From NCBI GenBank assembly GCA_002083555.1, contig MSXN01000019.1, forward strand, positions 1 through 48,358: 48,358 nt of DNA, in the 5' to 3' direction. Under the pieces are notes generated by a model. That model was not told where the DNA came from. It worked only from the letters and a program-made list of their open reading frames with translations, and ran no database searches. Below, piece after piece: positions 6,899 through 15,702 of this stretch. Source of the stretch: Nitrospira sp. ST-bin5. GTDB taxonomy: Bacteria > Nitrospirota > Nitrospiria > Nitrospirales > Nitrospiraceae. The position numbers and the translations under genes are program-made. How positions within the stretch are numbered: the stretch's first letter is position 1; each line of letters begins with the position of its first letter.

Positions 6899-9800
6899 TC
6901 GCGGGTGCCATCCGCAGCCAATCGCTCCATGGCTATCCGTTTGACCCCGCGAAGATCCAACTTGCCGGTGCCGAGGATCGGCAGCGCGTCGACTTTCACG
7001 AATTGGCTCTTGGCCGGGATGAAGAGATTGGGCAACCCGCTGGCGGCGAGTTTGTCGAGTACAGCCGGGATGGTCGCCTCGTCGATGGTGTAGAGCACGG
7101 CCAACCGTTCGCCCTTTTTCTCATCCGGGAGACCGGTCACGGCAAAGACTTGCAGCTCGGCGCCGGCCGCCTGTTGAAGCGCTTCTTCGACTTTCCCGTG
7201 CGGGACCATCTCGCCGCCGATTTTCGAGAAGCGGGAGAGGCGATCCGTGATCGTGAGAAAGCCGTCCTCGTCCAAGGTCGCGATGTCGCCGGTGATGTAC
7301 CAGCCGTCCTTCATGGCTTTGGATGTGAGGTCTTCGCGGCCCAGATAGCCGCTCATGACATTCGGACCTTTGACCAGGAGCATGCCCGCCTGGCCGGGCG
7401 GCAGGATGGCCCAGGTCTCGGGATCGACGATGCGCACCGACACACCGGGGAACGGCTGGCCGACGGTCCCGCGGCGCGAGGCGACCTGATAGAAACCGGA
7501 GGCGCGGAAGTCCGGACAATTGGACGAAATGACCGGGGCGCATTCTGTCACCCCGTAGCCTTCGACAGGAACGATTCCAAACTTGTCTTGGAATGCCTGC
7601 ACAAGGCGAAGCGGGAGTTTTTCCGCGCCCGTGAGCACGACACGCAGGTAACTGAATTGTTCCGGCGTGCAGCGGCGCAGATAGAGCTGTAAGAAGGTCG
7701 GAGTGACGACCAGCAGGGAAATGCGGTACTTGCTGCACAGTTCACCGATGGCGCCGACATCCAGTGGTGAGGGATGAAAGACGATACCGGTGTTGTGGCG
7801 CGCATAGAACCAGAGCAGCATATACCCGAAAGAATGGAAGAAGGGCAGGATGCCCAAGGCGCGATCGGCCTTGCTGATGTGGATGACCTGCCCCGCGCCT
7901 TCGACGTTCGAGTTGATGGCGAAGTGCGAAAGCATGACGCCTTTGGGTTCGCCTGTGCTGCCGCTGCTGAAGATGATCGTAGCTAGATCGTCCAGGCTGA
8001 TGGGTGTGGTACGGCCGCAGGCCCGCTCTAACAATCCGATCGGGGCACAGAGTCCGAGTAACAGGGCGATGAGTTTTGCGCTGCCGGAAATCGTCTTGCC
8101 GATATCCTCCAGATACAAAATGGTGACGCCTCCCGGGATGTCGAGCTTGGCCTTCTCGATAAACAGGCGGCTGGTCAGCACGGTCTTGAGGCCGGCCTGA
8201 GCGACTGCCGACTCCAGCCCGACTCGGCCGACGGTGTAATTCAAATTGACGCTGGTCTTTCCGGTCAGCGCGGCGGCGACGTTGAGCAGCGCGCCGGGCA
8301 CGCTTGGCGGTAACAGCAGACCGACATAGCGTTGACCTTCCCAATGCGGTTTCATCGCGCGTGCCAGCGTAATGGTGCCGAGCAAGGCTTTGAGTCCGGT
8401 GATCGATGGACGTGCCGCGTCCGCCATCGCGAACGTAAGGGGATGCCGGCGCCAGGCCGAGATGACCGGGCGGTGGATCGGCTGCTGATCCGCTTTCCGG
8501 AGCGTCCAGGCGGCTTCGCCCAACTCGCGCACGAGTCGGCGGAGTTCGTGCGCCGGGGTGTCGGCCGGCTGCGGCGCGCCGAAGGAGACCGTGACCGGAT
8601 AGGGAATCTGTTCCGGAAGCTTCCATATAAAACGTCCTTTCACGAAGCTGAACAGGCTGCCCCAGACACGATCCAGATGGACCGGGATGATCGGAACGGT
8701 GCGTCCTTTGACGATCCGTTCGAACCCGCGGCGAAACGGCAGCAGGGTTCCGGTTCTGGTGATTTGCCCTTCCGGGAAGATGCAGACGATCTCGCCGTCG
8801 TCCAGCGCCTGACCGGCGCTGCGTAGCGCGCGCAGGATGATCCGCGGTCCCCCGGAAGAGGAAATCGGGATGACCCGCATAATGTCCATCACCCATTTGA
8901 ACAACGGATGGGTCGCATAGGCGGCATCGACCACGAAGCGGACCGGGCGATCGAGGCTGGCAATCAGGAGGAAGCCGTCGACCAGCGACATGTGGTTGGG
9001 CACCAACAGCGCTCCGCCGGTCTGCGGCACATTCGAGGGGTGGACGACGCGGACTCGGTAGACCGTTTTCGTCAGGAGAATGAGAATGAGACGGACGAAG
9101 GCGCTGGGGACCAGCCACAGGGCCCAGAGCGTGCCCAAAAACGTCGCCGCGGACGCCGCGAGGAGAATGCCGGTGGTGGAGAGGCCGAGTGAAGCAAAAA
9201 CGCCGCCGCTGAGCGATCCCATGAGTACGCCACTATACGTACATGTATTCGAGAGGGCAATGATGCTGCCGCGTCGATCGGCGGGGGCATGCCACTGGAT
9301 CAACGAGTTTACGGGTACGACAAAGAGTCCGCAGGACAAGCCAAGCCCCGCCATCAAGATGAGTGTGCCGTAGAGTCCGGGACCCAAGAGCCCCAGCAGC
9401 AGGAGAAACGTACAGATTCCGAAGGCGCCCATCGGAATCAATCCGTACTCGACCCGCTCACCGGATAGCTTGCCTGCGAGCATTGCGCCGGCGCCGATGC
9501 CGATCGACAGGAGCGCAAGGGGGAGGCCGGAGAGCGAGTCCGAGAGATGCAGCGCCGTCTTGGCATAGACCAACATATCCTGGCCGACCAGGCTGGCGAT
9601 CGTCCAGAAGAAGGCAGCGCCGAGAATGGCGAGGAACAAGGTTTGGTCGGAGCGGACGGCCCGAATGGCACCGCCCAGAGTGGAGCCGATGCCTCCCTCT
9701 GCGCGGGCGGCCGGAACGGCCGGGACGGTCAGTGATGCGCCGAAGCCAATGAGGGAGAGCACCGTGAGTGCCAGCGGAGCCAGCCAGGTGGCAGGGCCTG

Positions 9801-10323
9801 CGCCATCCAGCAGCATTCCGCCGACGGCGGTGCCGCCAAGAATCGCGAGGAAGGTACTCAATTCAAGAATGCCGTTGCCCTGGGTGAGCCGGTCATGCGG
9901 CAAAATCTCCGGCAGGATGCCGTACTTCGCCGGACTGAAGAGGGCGCTGTGGGCACCCAGGCAGCCGAGGACGATGAGGGGCAGGATGCCTCCGGCCGGA
10001 TCGATGAACAGGGCGATCGTTCCGGCGGCCATGAGGCCAACCTCGACGGCTTTCATGGACACAATGACCGTACGCTTACTGACGCGGTCCGCGACGACAC
10101 CGGCCATGAGCGAGACCAGCATGAGCGGCAGGGTGAAGATGACGAAGGTGAGAGTCGTTTGCGATTGAGAAGCCGATTCCAGATCCGCGCCTGGTGCCAT
10201 GGTCGTCGCGACCTGGCGAATGCCGAGGAGCGCGACCATGAGTTTCCAGGCGTTGTCGTTAAAGGCGCCGAAAAACTGTGCGATCAAGAGACCGCGAAGC
10301 GGATGCGACGATGGAGTAGTCAT
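6895..10323 (-). CDS. aas: Fused lysophospholipid transporter / acyltransferase / acyl-ACP (AMP-forming) ligase, LplT-Aas type
   Basis: 1142 residues in three modules. Residues about 1-415 are an MFS transporter (QFFGAFNDNAWK near the N-terminus, as in LplT). Residues about 425-615 are a PlsC acyltransferase with HMSLVD (H444-D449) and FPEG (516-519). Residues about 630-1142 are an AMP-binding acyl ligase with SSGSTGEPKG (786-795). In E. coli, LplT flips lysophospholipid inward and Aas reacylates it with acyl-ACP; here all steps are in one chain. I chose the ATG at 10323; the frame also has an upstream TTG at 10347, and neither has a clear Shine-Dalgarno sequence. It overlaps the YjdF fusion by 4 nt. 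Confidence 0.9.
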   Translation of the reverse strand: MTTPSSHPLRGLLIAQFFGAFNDNAWKLMVALLGIRQVATTMAPGADLESASQSQTTLTFVIFTLPLMLVSLMAGVVADRVSKRTVIVSMKAVEVGLMAAGTIALFIDPAGGILPLIVLGCLGAHSALFSPAKYGILPEILPHDRLTQGNGILELSTFLAILGGTAVGGMLLDGAGPATWLAPLALTVLSLIGFGASLTVPAVPAARAEGGIGSTLGGAIRAVRSDQTLFLAILGAAFFWTIASLVGQDMLVYAKTALHLSDSLSGLPLALLSIGIGAGAMLAGKLSGERVEYGLIPMGAFGICTFLLLLGLLGPGLYGTLILMAGLGLSCGLFVVPVNSLIQWHAPADRRGSIIALSNTCTYSGVLMGSLSGGVFASLGLSTTGILLAASAATFLGTLWALWLVPSAFVRLILILLTKTVYRVRVVHPSNVPQTGGALLVPNHMSLVDGFLLIASLDRPVRFVVDAAYATHPLFKWVMDIMRVIPISSSGGPRIILRALRSAGQALDDGEIVCIFPEGQITRTGTLLPFRRGFERIVKGRTVPIIPVHLDRVWGSLFSFVKGRFIWKLPEQIPYPVTVSFGAPQPADTPAHELRRLVRELGEAAWTLRKADQQPIHRPVISAWRRHPLTFAMADAARPSITGLKALLGTITLARAMKPHWEGQRYVGLLLPPSVPGALLNVAAALTGKTSVNLNYTVGRVGLESAVAQAGLKTVLTSRLFIEKAKLDIPGGVTILYLEDIGKTISGSAKLIALLLGLCAPIGLLERACGRTTPISLDDLATIIFSSGSTGEPKGVMLSHFAINSNVEGAGQVIHISKADRALGILPFFHSFGYMLLWFYARHNTGIVFHPSPLDVGAIGELCSKYRISLLVVTPTFLQLYLRRCTPEQFSYLRVVLTGAEKLPLRLVQAFQDKFGIVPVEGYGVTECAPVISSNCPDFRASGFYQVASRRGTVGQPFPGVSVRIVDPETWAILPPGQAGMLLVKGPNVMSGYLGREDLTSKAMKDGWYITGDIATLDEDGFLTITDRLSRFSKIGGEMVPHGKVEEALQQAAGAELQVFAVTGLPDEKKGERLAVLYTIDEATIPAVLDKLAASGLPNLFIPAKSQFVKVDALPILGTGKLDLRGVKRIAMERLAADGTRE

Positions 10324-10466
10324 GCGGTACGCCTGGGTGAAGTGCAACTGGTCGCATAACTATGGGGCAAGCTCATGTGGAGGTCAAAGAAAACGTCGCT
10401 TGGAGCGAAGGAATGCGGGTATTTCCCCTCGTCCGGGGGAGCTGGATGCAATGAAATGCGTCCCCG

Positions 10467-12314
10467 CTATGATCCAGGCGGACGGTCCGTCGGCAGCCCT
10501 TCCAATTCCATAATCCGCAAGGCATTCGTCGTCGGGCAGGGACCTGGGCGAAGCTGATAGTCAAACTGCAGCGTGCCGGCTGAGACGGTTTCCTGAAAGT
10601 GACAATTGGTGAGCCCGGGAATTGATTGGTCGAGGTCGGCGAGTTCCAGATCGTGGGTTGTGACCAGGCCGTAGCCGTTGCCTGTTGCCAGCGCCCGCAC
10701 ATAGGCGCGACTGCCGATCAGCCGCTCGCGGTTGTTGGTGCCTTTGAAAATTTCATCGATCAGGAAGAGCACCGGGGGAGCGTTCCGATCCTCCGTTGCC
10801 TGGAGGAGCGCTTTCAGCCGTTTGACTTCCGCATAGAAGAAGGACAAGCCCGCATCCAAAGAGTCGTCCACGCGAATGCAGCAGGCCAGACGGCTCCAGG
10901 TCCATGCAAACCTCTGTGCGCAGACCGGCGCACCGGCTTGCGCGAGGCAGAGGTTGATGCCGATCGTCCGGAGGAAGGTGCTCTTGCCCGACATGTTCGA
11001 ACCGGTGACCAGATAGATGGTGCCGCAGCGCGCGAAGGAGATGTCGTTGGCGATACGGTGCTGCGATGGGATGAGCGGATGGCCGAGTCCGGTGGCGGTC
11101 AGCGCCTCGGTATGGTGGGGTGTCGGCCAGGCATATGACGGGTGCAGGTAGGCGAAGGTGGCCAGCGCCGAGGCGGCTTCTACTTCGGCGAGGCAATCTA
11201 GCCACAGCGGGAGCAGGTTCTGAATCTGATGTTGGAATTGTTGCAGGCGGAAGGTAAAGAACAGATCCCAGGGGCAAAGCGCATTGAATACCAGGTGAAC
11301 CAGCGGATGGGCTTTGACGCTGACGCCATGGAGCACCCAGGCCAGACGGCGAATCAACGCCGACGGGGCCTTATCCGTTTCTGTGAGCACGCAGCAGGTG
11401 GCGGCGAGTGCCGATCCCGGTTTCCGGGCGCGTTGTTCCAGGAACTGTAAGACGGTGCCCAGCTTCTCGACTTCGTGATGCAGGCCGACGGCATGCTCAA
11501 GCAATTCCTCTCCCTGGTCGGTCTGAAAAAAGATCACGGCATAGAGGCCGAAGGACATCATCCAATAGGCCGGCAAGAGATTGAGCAGCGCGCCGAGGCC
11601 GAGAATCAGGGTGATGACAGCGAGTACGGTCTGGATCGGTAGGACGATGTGCAGATAGGGGAAATGCAGGTGATGCTGCAGGATAGCCGTAATGCGTTGT
11701 CCGTTGATTTCAGCCTCGCCCGTCAGTCGGGCTTGGACGTTCAGCCGATCCCGGAATCCTGTCAGTCGAGTCAGTTCTCTGACCAGCTGTTGCCTGGTCT
11801 GCCAGGTCTGTTCATCCGGCGGTTGAGTGAGGAGCCAGAACGCGAGCCGGTCGTGGCCTTGTGTGGACGTGGTCGTGTCGAGGAGATGCAGTAAGGAACG
11901 AGGGCCGAGCAGGTCGAGGTCATGCGCATAGAGATGCATGGCGGACTGAACCGGTCGGTCAGGCGGGAGGGCCTGCCAATCGAGGCGAAGCCGGGCGAGG
12001 TGTTGGCGCTTGATCCCAGACCACAGCGCGAGCCGGTGAATCCGGTGTTCGAGCCTGTTATGATACGCGGCGATCGTGAGAAATCCGATGAAGAACAACA
12101 GGAGCGACCAGTTCCCGGCATCGTAGTGCTCCAGCCGGTAGAGACTCACGGTGATGAGCAGTCCGATCAGAAATAGGACGCCTCGCCACCGGGAGAGTTG
12201 TGTGCTGGCTTGTGTGCCGCGCCGGTGCAGGCGCTCGCCGCGTTGTAGTAGACGGGTGAGTGTGTGTTCGCGTCTGGCTGTGGCCTGGTCGGACTTCACG
12301 ATGAGGTCGACCAT
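10467..12314 (-). CDS. Membrane-anchored MutS-like ATPase
   Basis: 615 residues. The C-terminal third is a MutS ATPase: Walker A TGSNMSGKST (437-446), the signature region DDSLDAGLSFFYAEVKR (483-499), Walker B VLFLIDE (515-521) and TTHD (552-555). The N-terminal mismatch-binding and connector domains of MutS are missing. Instead there are four hydrophobic segments at about 44-60, 68-84, 222-245 and 249-265, around a helical lever-like region. Membrane MutS homologues are known in bacteria but their role is not settled. It is divergent from prmA across 45 bp and is the first gene of the minus-strand lipid run, 143 bp before aas. Confidence 0.88.
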   Translation of the reverse strand: MVDLIVKSDQATARREHTLTRLLQRGERLHRRGTQASTQLSRWRGVLFLIGLLITVSLYRLEHYDAGNWSLLLFFIGFLTIAAYHNRLEHRIHRLALWSGIKRQHLARLRLDWQALPPDRPVQSAMHLYAHDLDLLGPRSLLHLLDTTTSTQGHDRLAFWLLTQPPDEQTWQTRQQLVRELTRLTGFRDRLNVQARLTGEAEINGQRITAILQHHLHFPYLHIVLPIQTVLAVITLILGLGALLNLLPAYWMMSFGLYAVIFFQTDQGEELLEHAVGLHHEVEKLGTVLQFLEQRARKPGSALAATCCVLTETDKAPSALIRRLAWVLHGVSVKAHPLVHLVFNALCPWDLFFTFRLQQFQHQIQNLLPLWLDCLAEVEAASALATFAYLHPSYAWPTPHHTEALTATGLGHPLIPSQHRIANDISFARCGTIYLVTGSNMSGKSTFLRTIGINLCLAQAGAPVCAQRFAWTWSRLACCIRVDDSLDAGLSFFYAEVKRLKALLQATEDRNAPPVLFLIDEIFKGTNNRERLIGSRAYVRALATGNGYGLVTTHDLELADLDQSIPGLTNCHFQETVSAGTLQFDYQLRPGPCPTTNALRIMELEGLPTDRPPGS

Positions 12315-12359
12315 ACTGGGAAGGGCTCGTGCTCGTCAATTGATTGTGAGAGAGAGACG

Positions 12360-13235
12360 ATGATGCAGGAATGGGTCGACGTCAGTATCCATAGCGCAGT
12401 TGATCCTGGGGAATTGCTCGGGCTACTGGGCGATCCTCATGTGCGTGGCGCATGGGAGGATCAAGGGGTGACCCATCTCTATTGGTCTCGGGATCAGTGG
12501 AGTGGAGACCAGTTGGGCCAGGTCCTCGCGGCGCTGGATCAGCTCGATCCCTCCGGGCAAAGCAGCGGGGCGGTCCACGTCGGGGAGCTGCCGCACCAGG
12601 ATTGGAACCGTCAGTGGGCGCAGTCGGTCAAGCCGCTCCGGGTCGGGCGCCGGCTGGTGATCAGGCCCAGTTGGGAGTCTGCGTCATTACTGGACGGCGA
12701 TCTCGACATTATCCTCGATCCCAAACAGGCTTTCGGGACAGGCCATCACGCGACCACCCGCATGCTGCTGGAGTGGCTGGAGGAACTGATTCGCGGCGGT
12801 GAAACGGTGCTTGATGTCGGGTCCGGCAGCGGCATTCTTGCGATGGCGGCCTTGCGGCTGGGTGCGCAGTCGGCTGTCGGCGTCGAAATCGATCCTGTGG
12901 CGGTGGACTGTGCTCAGGAGTATGCGGCCCAGAATGCCTTCGGCCAGGAGTTGCAGCTCATCTGCGGGCTGCTGTCCGATGTGACTATGGGTAAGCGCCC
13001 GGATCTGGTGGTCGCCAATATCGACCGGCAGACGCTCCTGCTGCTGGCCGATGAGCTGGCCGCGTACGGCGTGGCCGGTTCCCGGCTCTTTTTTTCCGGT
13101 CTGCTGGTTGAGCAGGTGGAAGAGGTCATGGCACGATATGTCGGCTTGGGGTTGTATCCGGTGAATCGGCGGGAGCAGGAGGGCTGGGTGGCGATGGAGC
13201 TGCGTCGATCTGAGTCGTGTGAAGGTGATGAGTAG
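12360..13235 (+). CDS. prmA: Ribosomal protein L11 methyltransferase
   Basis: 291 residues from the tandem ATG at 12360/12363, which follows a GAGAGAG purine run. The frame extends further upstream, but that part overlaps the mutS-like gene and looks unrelated. PrmA hallmarks are visible: FGTGHHATT (125-133), the SAM-binding DVGSGSG (152-158) and VVANI for the NxxP-like post-motif. It trimethylates lysines and the N-terminus of ribosomal protein L11 in the cytoplasm. It is followed after 3 nt by the MOSC gene, so the two are likely cotranscribed. Confidence 0.92.
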   Translation: MMQEWVDVSIHSAVDPGELLGLLGDPHVRGAWEDQGVTHLYWSRDQWSGDQLGQVLAALDQLDPSGQSSGAVHVGELPHQDWNRQWAQSVKPLRVGRRLVIRPSWESASLLDGDLDIILDPKQAFGTGHHATTRMLLEWLEELIRGGETVLDVGSGSGILAMAALRLGAQSAVGVEIDPVAVDCAQEYAAQNAFGQELQLICGLLSDVTMGKRPDLVVANIDRQTLLLLADELAAYGVAGSRLFFSGLLVEQVEEVMARYVGLGLYPVNRREQEGWVAMELRRSESCEGDE

Positions 13236-13238
13236 ATC

Positions 13239-13718
13239 ATGAACAGCGGACGGCCTCCCTATCCGCATGTTCATCAGATCAGTGTGTCGGGCGGTGGGGT
13301 GCCGAAGCGGCCGGTGTTTGAGGCTCGTGTGACGGTGCAGGGTGTAGAGGGGGACCGTCAGCGCAATGTGAACGTGCATGGTGGCCCGGATCGTGCGGTT
13401 TGTCTCTATTCGTTGGATGTGATCGAGCGATTACAGCACGCAGGCCATTCCATCGAGCCGGGTTTCTCCGGAGAGAATCTGACAGTGGCGGGGCTGGACT
13501 GGGAACTCATGCAACCGGGCGTGCGGCTCACCGTCGGGCCCGATGTCGAATTGGAAGTGATGAGCTATACCTCGCCCTGTAATCATAATGCCCGATGGTT
13601 CCACGATGGGGACTATCAGCGCATTTCGCAGAAAAAGCATCCGGGCTGGAGCCGGGTGTATGCCAAAGTGCTGAAGGAGGGTGTCGTTCGGCCTGGCGAT
13701 ACGGTGGAACTTAAATGA
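13239..13718 (+). CDS. MOSC-domain protein (YiiM-like)
   Basis: 159 residues, essentially one MOSC domain: EGDRQRNVNVHGGPDRAV (38-55), FSGENLTVAGL (76-86) and a conserved cysteine C114 in SPCNHNARW. MOSC domains bind molybdenum cofactor or sulfur carriers; YiiM-like proteins are small stand-alone members linked to detoxification of N-hydroxylated compounds. It starts 3 nt after the prmA stop, so it is probably translated from the prmA message. The exact substrate is not readable. Confidence 0.85.
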   Translation: MNSGRPPYPHVHQISVSGGGVPKRPVFEARVTVQGVEGDRQRNVNVHGGPDRAVCLYSLDVIERLQHAGHSIEPGFSGENLTVAGLDWELMQPGVRLTVGPDVELEVMSYTSPCNHNARWFHDGDYQRISQKKHPGWSRVYAKVLKEGVVRPGDTVELK

Positions 13719-13723
13719 GCAGT

Positions 13724-13785
13724 CAGCTTTCAGCCTTCGATCTTCGATCCGGACTGATTTGCTGAAGGCTGATAGCTGAAAGCTG
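13724..13785. repeat. Intergenic imperfect palindrome (AGCTTTCAGCC type)
   Basis: Left arm CAGCTTTCAGCCTTC (13724-13738) pairs with GAAGGCTGA...AAGCTG in 13764-13785, where a 7-nt insertion (TAGCTGA) repeats the arm word. It fills the gap between the MOSC gene and the methyltransferase. It may act as a transcription terminator or a REP-like element. Confidence 0.7.
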
Positions 13786-13792
13786 GTACTTT

Positions 13793-14452
13793 ATGAATCG
13801 TGTTCTCGAACCCGAGCTGATGGATGATCCTCTGCAGGCCAAGGCCTATGCCGAGGCGGATTTCTCTTCAGAGAATCAGCGCTTCGTCGAGTTGTTCCGG
13901 GAGTACTTCCCGGAGTTTTCCCAGGGCCATGTGTTTGATTTTGGCTGCGGGCCCGGTGACATTCCCGTTCGACTGGTTCGTGCCTTGCCGGATTGTCGCG
14001 TCACAGGGATTGATGCGTCGCGACCGATGATTGCGCTAGCCGAGGAGGCCGTTCGTCAGGCAGGGGTGTCTGATCGGGTGACCGTGCGTTGCGAACGTTT
14101 CCAGGATCTTGCCGGGGCCAATCAGGCCGATGCGGCCGTCTCCAATAGCCTGCTCCATCACCTGCCCAATCCGTTGCAGTTCTGGCACAAGCTGCGGCTG
14201 TTCGTGAAGCCCGGCTCGCCGGTGCTGGTCATGGATCTGTTGCGGCCGGAGTCGCCCGAGGCGGCTCAAGCCATTGTGGATCAGTATGCGAAGGGCGCCT
14301 CCGATATTCTGCGTCGTGATTTTTACAATTCGCTGCTCGCGGCATTTACGGAAGATGAAATCGGTTCCCAGCTCGCTCAGATGAATCTTACCCGGCTCCT
14401 CATTGATGTGCCGGATGATCGGCATTGGGTGGCCGGCGGCATCATCCATTGA
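13793..14452 (+). CDS. Class I SAM-dependent methyltransferase
   Basis: 219 residues. Motif I is VFDFGCGPGDIPVRL (47-61), with VTGIDASRPMIALAEEA as the acidic-loop strand and SNSLLHHLPNP as motif IV. The HHLPNP pattern is common in small-molecule methyltransferases of the Methyltransf_11/25 type, so the substrate is probably a small molecule; it cannot be named. The ATG has no clear Shine-Dalgarno sequence because the repeat palindrome lies just upstream. The gene ends 3 nt before the left end of a larger repeat element. Confidence 0.85.
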   Translation: MNRVLEPELMDDPLQAKAYAEADFSSENQRFVELFREYFPEFSQGHVFDFGCGPGDIPVRLVRALPDCRVTGIDASRPMIALAEEAVRQAGVSDRVTVRCERFQDLAGANQADAAVSNSLLHHLPNPLQFWHKLRLFVKPGSPVLVMDLLRPESPEAAQAIVDQYAKGASDILRRDFYNSLLAAFTEDEIGSQLAQMNLTRLLIDVPDDRHWVAGGIIH

Positions 14453-14455
14453 GAA

Positions 14456-14662
14456 GAATGCTGAAAAAGGCCTTCGTCTCACCCTCCCAACCCCGGCGCG
14501 CCGAGACGCGCCTGACCCAGGTTTGTTTCTCGTCTCGACAAAATCCTCAACGTAGCCTACCGGGGAAGAGCTGTTTTTTCAGCTCGGGGCGGGCGGGTGA
14601 GAACATTACGCCTCCGGTTTTCTCTCGCCTGCGGCCGCGTTGGATGGCCTTTTTGAGCATCC
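14456..14662. repeat. TIR-bounded intergenic repeat element, copy 1
   Basis: The left end GAATGCTGAAAAAGGCCTTCG (from 14456) is an inverted copy of the right end (14642-14662), which contains GGCCTTTTTGAGCATCC. The interior has CCTCAACGTAGCC, a GAGCTG/CAGCTC hairpin with a T6 loop (14568-14585) and a CGCCTGCGGCCGCGTTGGATGG tail closely matching copy 2. It carries no coding capacity of its own. The ATG of the next gene (14644) is inside its right terminal repeat. Confidence 0.75.
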
Positions 14663-15441
14663 TTCTGATGCTGGCAGGCATCGTTTCTTTAAGTGAGGCG
14701 CAGTTGGATCGGCTCAGACGATCACAGGCCCTGGATCGTCCGCTTCCCACGGAGACGCTGATGGTATCGATTCCTGAAGGCCCATTCGAGATGGGAGCTT
14801 CTGGCACGCAGGCGTTGGAGGATGAACGGCCTCTGCATCGTGTGACGCTCGATGCTTTCATGATGGACGTGTATGAGGTGACCACTGCGCAGTATGGCGC
14901 GTTTCTCATGGCGACGGGCCGGACGGCTCCCTGGTTGTGGGAGACGGTGAGTCCGGTTACTCACAGCGACCGGCCCGTAATCGGTGTGGATTGGTATGAT
15001 GCCGATGCCTTTTGCCGCTGGAAAGGAAAGCGGTTGCCGACCGAAGCCGAATGGGAAAAGGCGGCACGCGGCATCGATGGGCGGTTGTACCCCTGGGGCA
15101 ATCTGGTGCCGACGAAAGATATTGCGAATTTCGCGCTGGGGGCGCGCTTTAGCTACAGTCAGGTGCTGATGCCGGTACAGTCGTATGAGTCCGGCAGGAG
15201 CCCCTTCGGTTTGTATCAGATGGCGGGGAATGTGGGGGAATGGGTCTCCGATTGGTACGGTGCGAATTATTACGAGCGTAGTCCGGAGGCCAATCCATCG
15301 GGTCCTGAGAACGGCCAGTTCAAAGTGCTGCGTGGCGGTTCCTGGTCGGATCTACCCAAGTATCTGCTCACCTACGGGCGATTCAAACTTCCTCCTGAGA
15401 CGCGCAACAGTTACATAGGCTTCCGCTGCGCTCGATCGTGA
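14644..15441 (+). CDS. FGE/SUMF1-like (formylglycine-generating enzyme) domain protein, secreted
   Basis: 265 residues from the ATG at 14644. The frame is open back to 14425, but the upstream part translates repeat element 1. The N-terminal hydrophobic stretch MAFLSILLMLAGIVSLSEA looks like a signal peptide. The FGE-sulfatase domain follows: VSIPEGPFEMGA, DAFMMDVYEVTTAQY, RLPTEAEWEKAARG, YPWGN, MAGNVGEWVSDWY, VLRGGSW and a final IGFRC. The active-site cysteine pair of true formylglycine enzymes is not evident, so it is probably a structural or binding relative rather than a sulfatase activator. It is flanked on both sides by copies of the same repeat element. Confidence 0.87.
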   Translation: MAFLSILLMLAGIVSLSEAQLDRLRRSQALDRPLPTETLMVSIPEGPFEMGASGTQALEDERPLHRVTLDAFMMDVYEVTTAQYGAFLMATGRTAPWLWETVSPVTHSDRPVIGVDWYDADAFCRWKGKRLPTEAEWEKAARGIDGRLYPWGNLVPTKDIANFALGARFSYSQVLMPVQSYESGRSPFGLYQMAGNVGEWVSDWYGANYYERSPEANPSGPENGQFKVLRGGSWSDLPKYLLTYGRFKLPPETRNSYIGFRCARS

Positions 15442-15442
15442 C

Positions 15443-15566
15443 GGCTGCTGAAAACGCTCACCAACGGCGTTCTCACCTTGGCCACATCCTCAACGTACCC
15501 CAGAGGGTACGCCTGCGGTATGGCCATCGGCTGCGGCCTTGTTTTGGATGAGCGTTTTGAGCAGCC
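15443..15566. repeat. TIR-bounded intergenic repeat element, copy 2
   Basis: The left end GGCTGCTGAAAACGCTCACC (15443-15462) is inverted at the right end, where AGCGTTTTGAGCAGCC closes at 15566. The core CTCAACGTACCCCAGAGGGT contains the palindrome GTACCC/GGGTAC and continues ACGCCTGCGG. A further half-copy, GCTCAAAATGG, lies just beyond at about 15583-15593. It starts 1 nt after the FGE-like gene. Confidence 0.8.
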
Positions 15567-15702
15567 TTGCTTTCAGAGACGCTCAAAATGGTCATTCCAT
15601 AACGCTCATGTTGAGAGCCATATGCAGGAGTATTTGTGGGTTATGGTGGGAAGTGGGTGAGGAGAGAGCAAAGCGAAGTTAAGAGCTGGTCTTTAGCAGC
15701 TG

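Noticed and set aside
7742..9118. 458-codon open frame on the minus strand inside the LplT-Aas fusion
   Set aside because: Shadow frame; the real frame has transporter, PlsC and ligase motifs through the same bases.
14425..14643. Longer N-terminus of the FGE-like protein
   Set aside because: The extra 73 codons translate the repeat element and overlap the methyltransferase end; the signal peptide begins at 14644.
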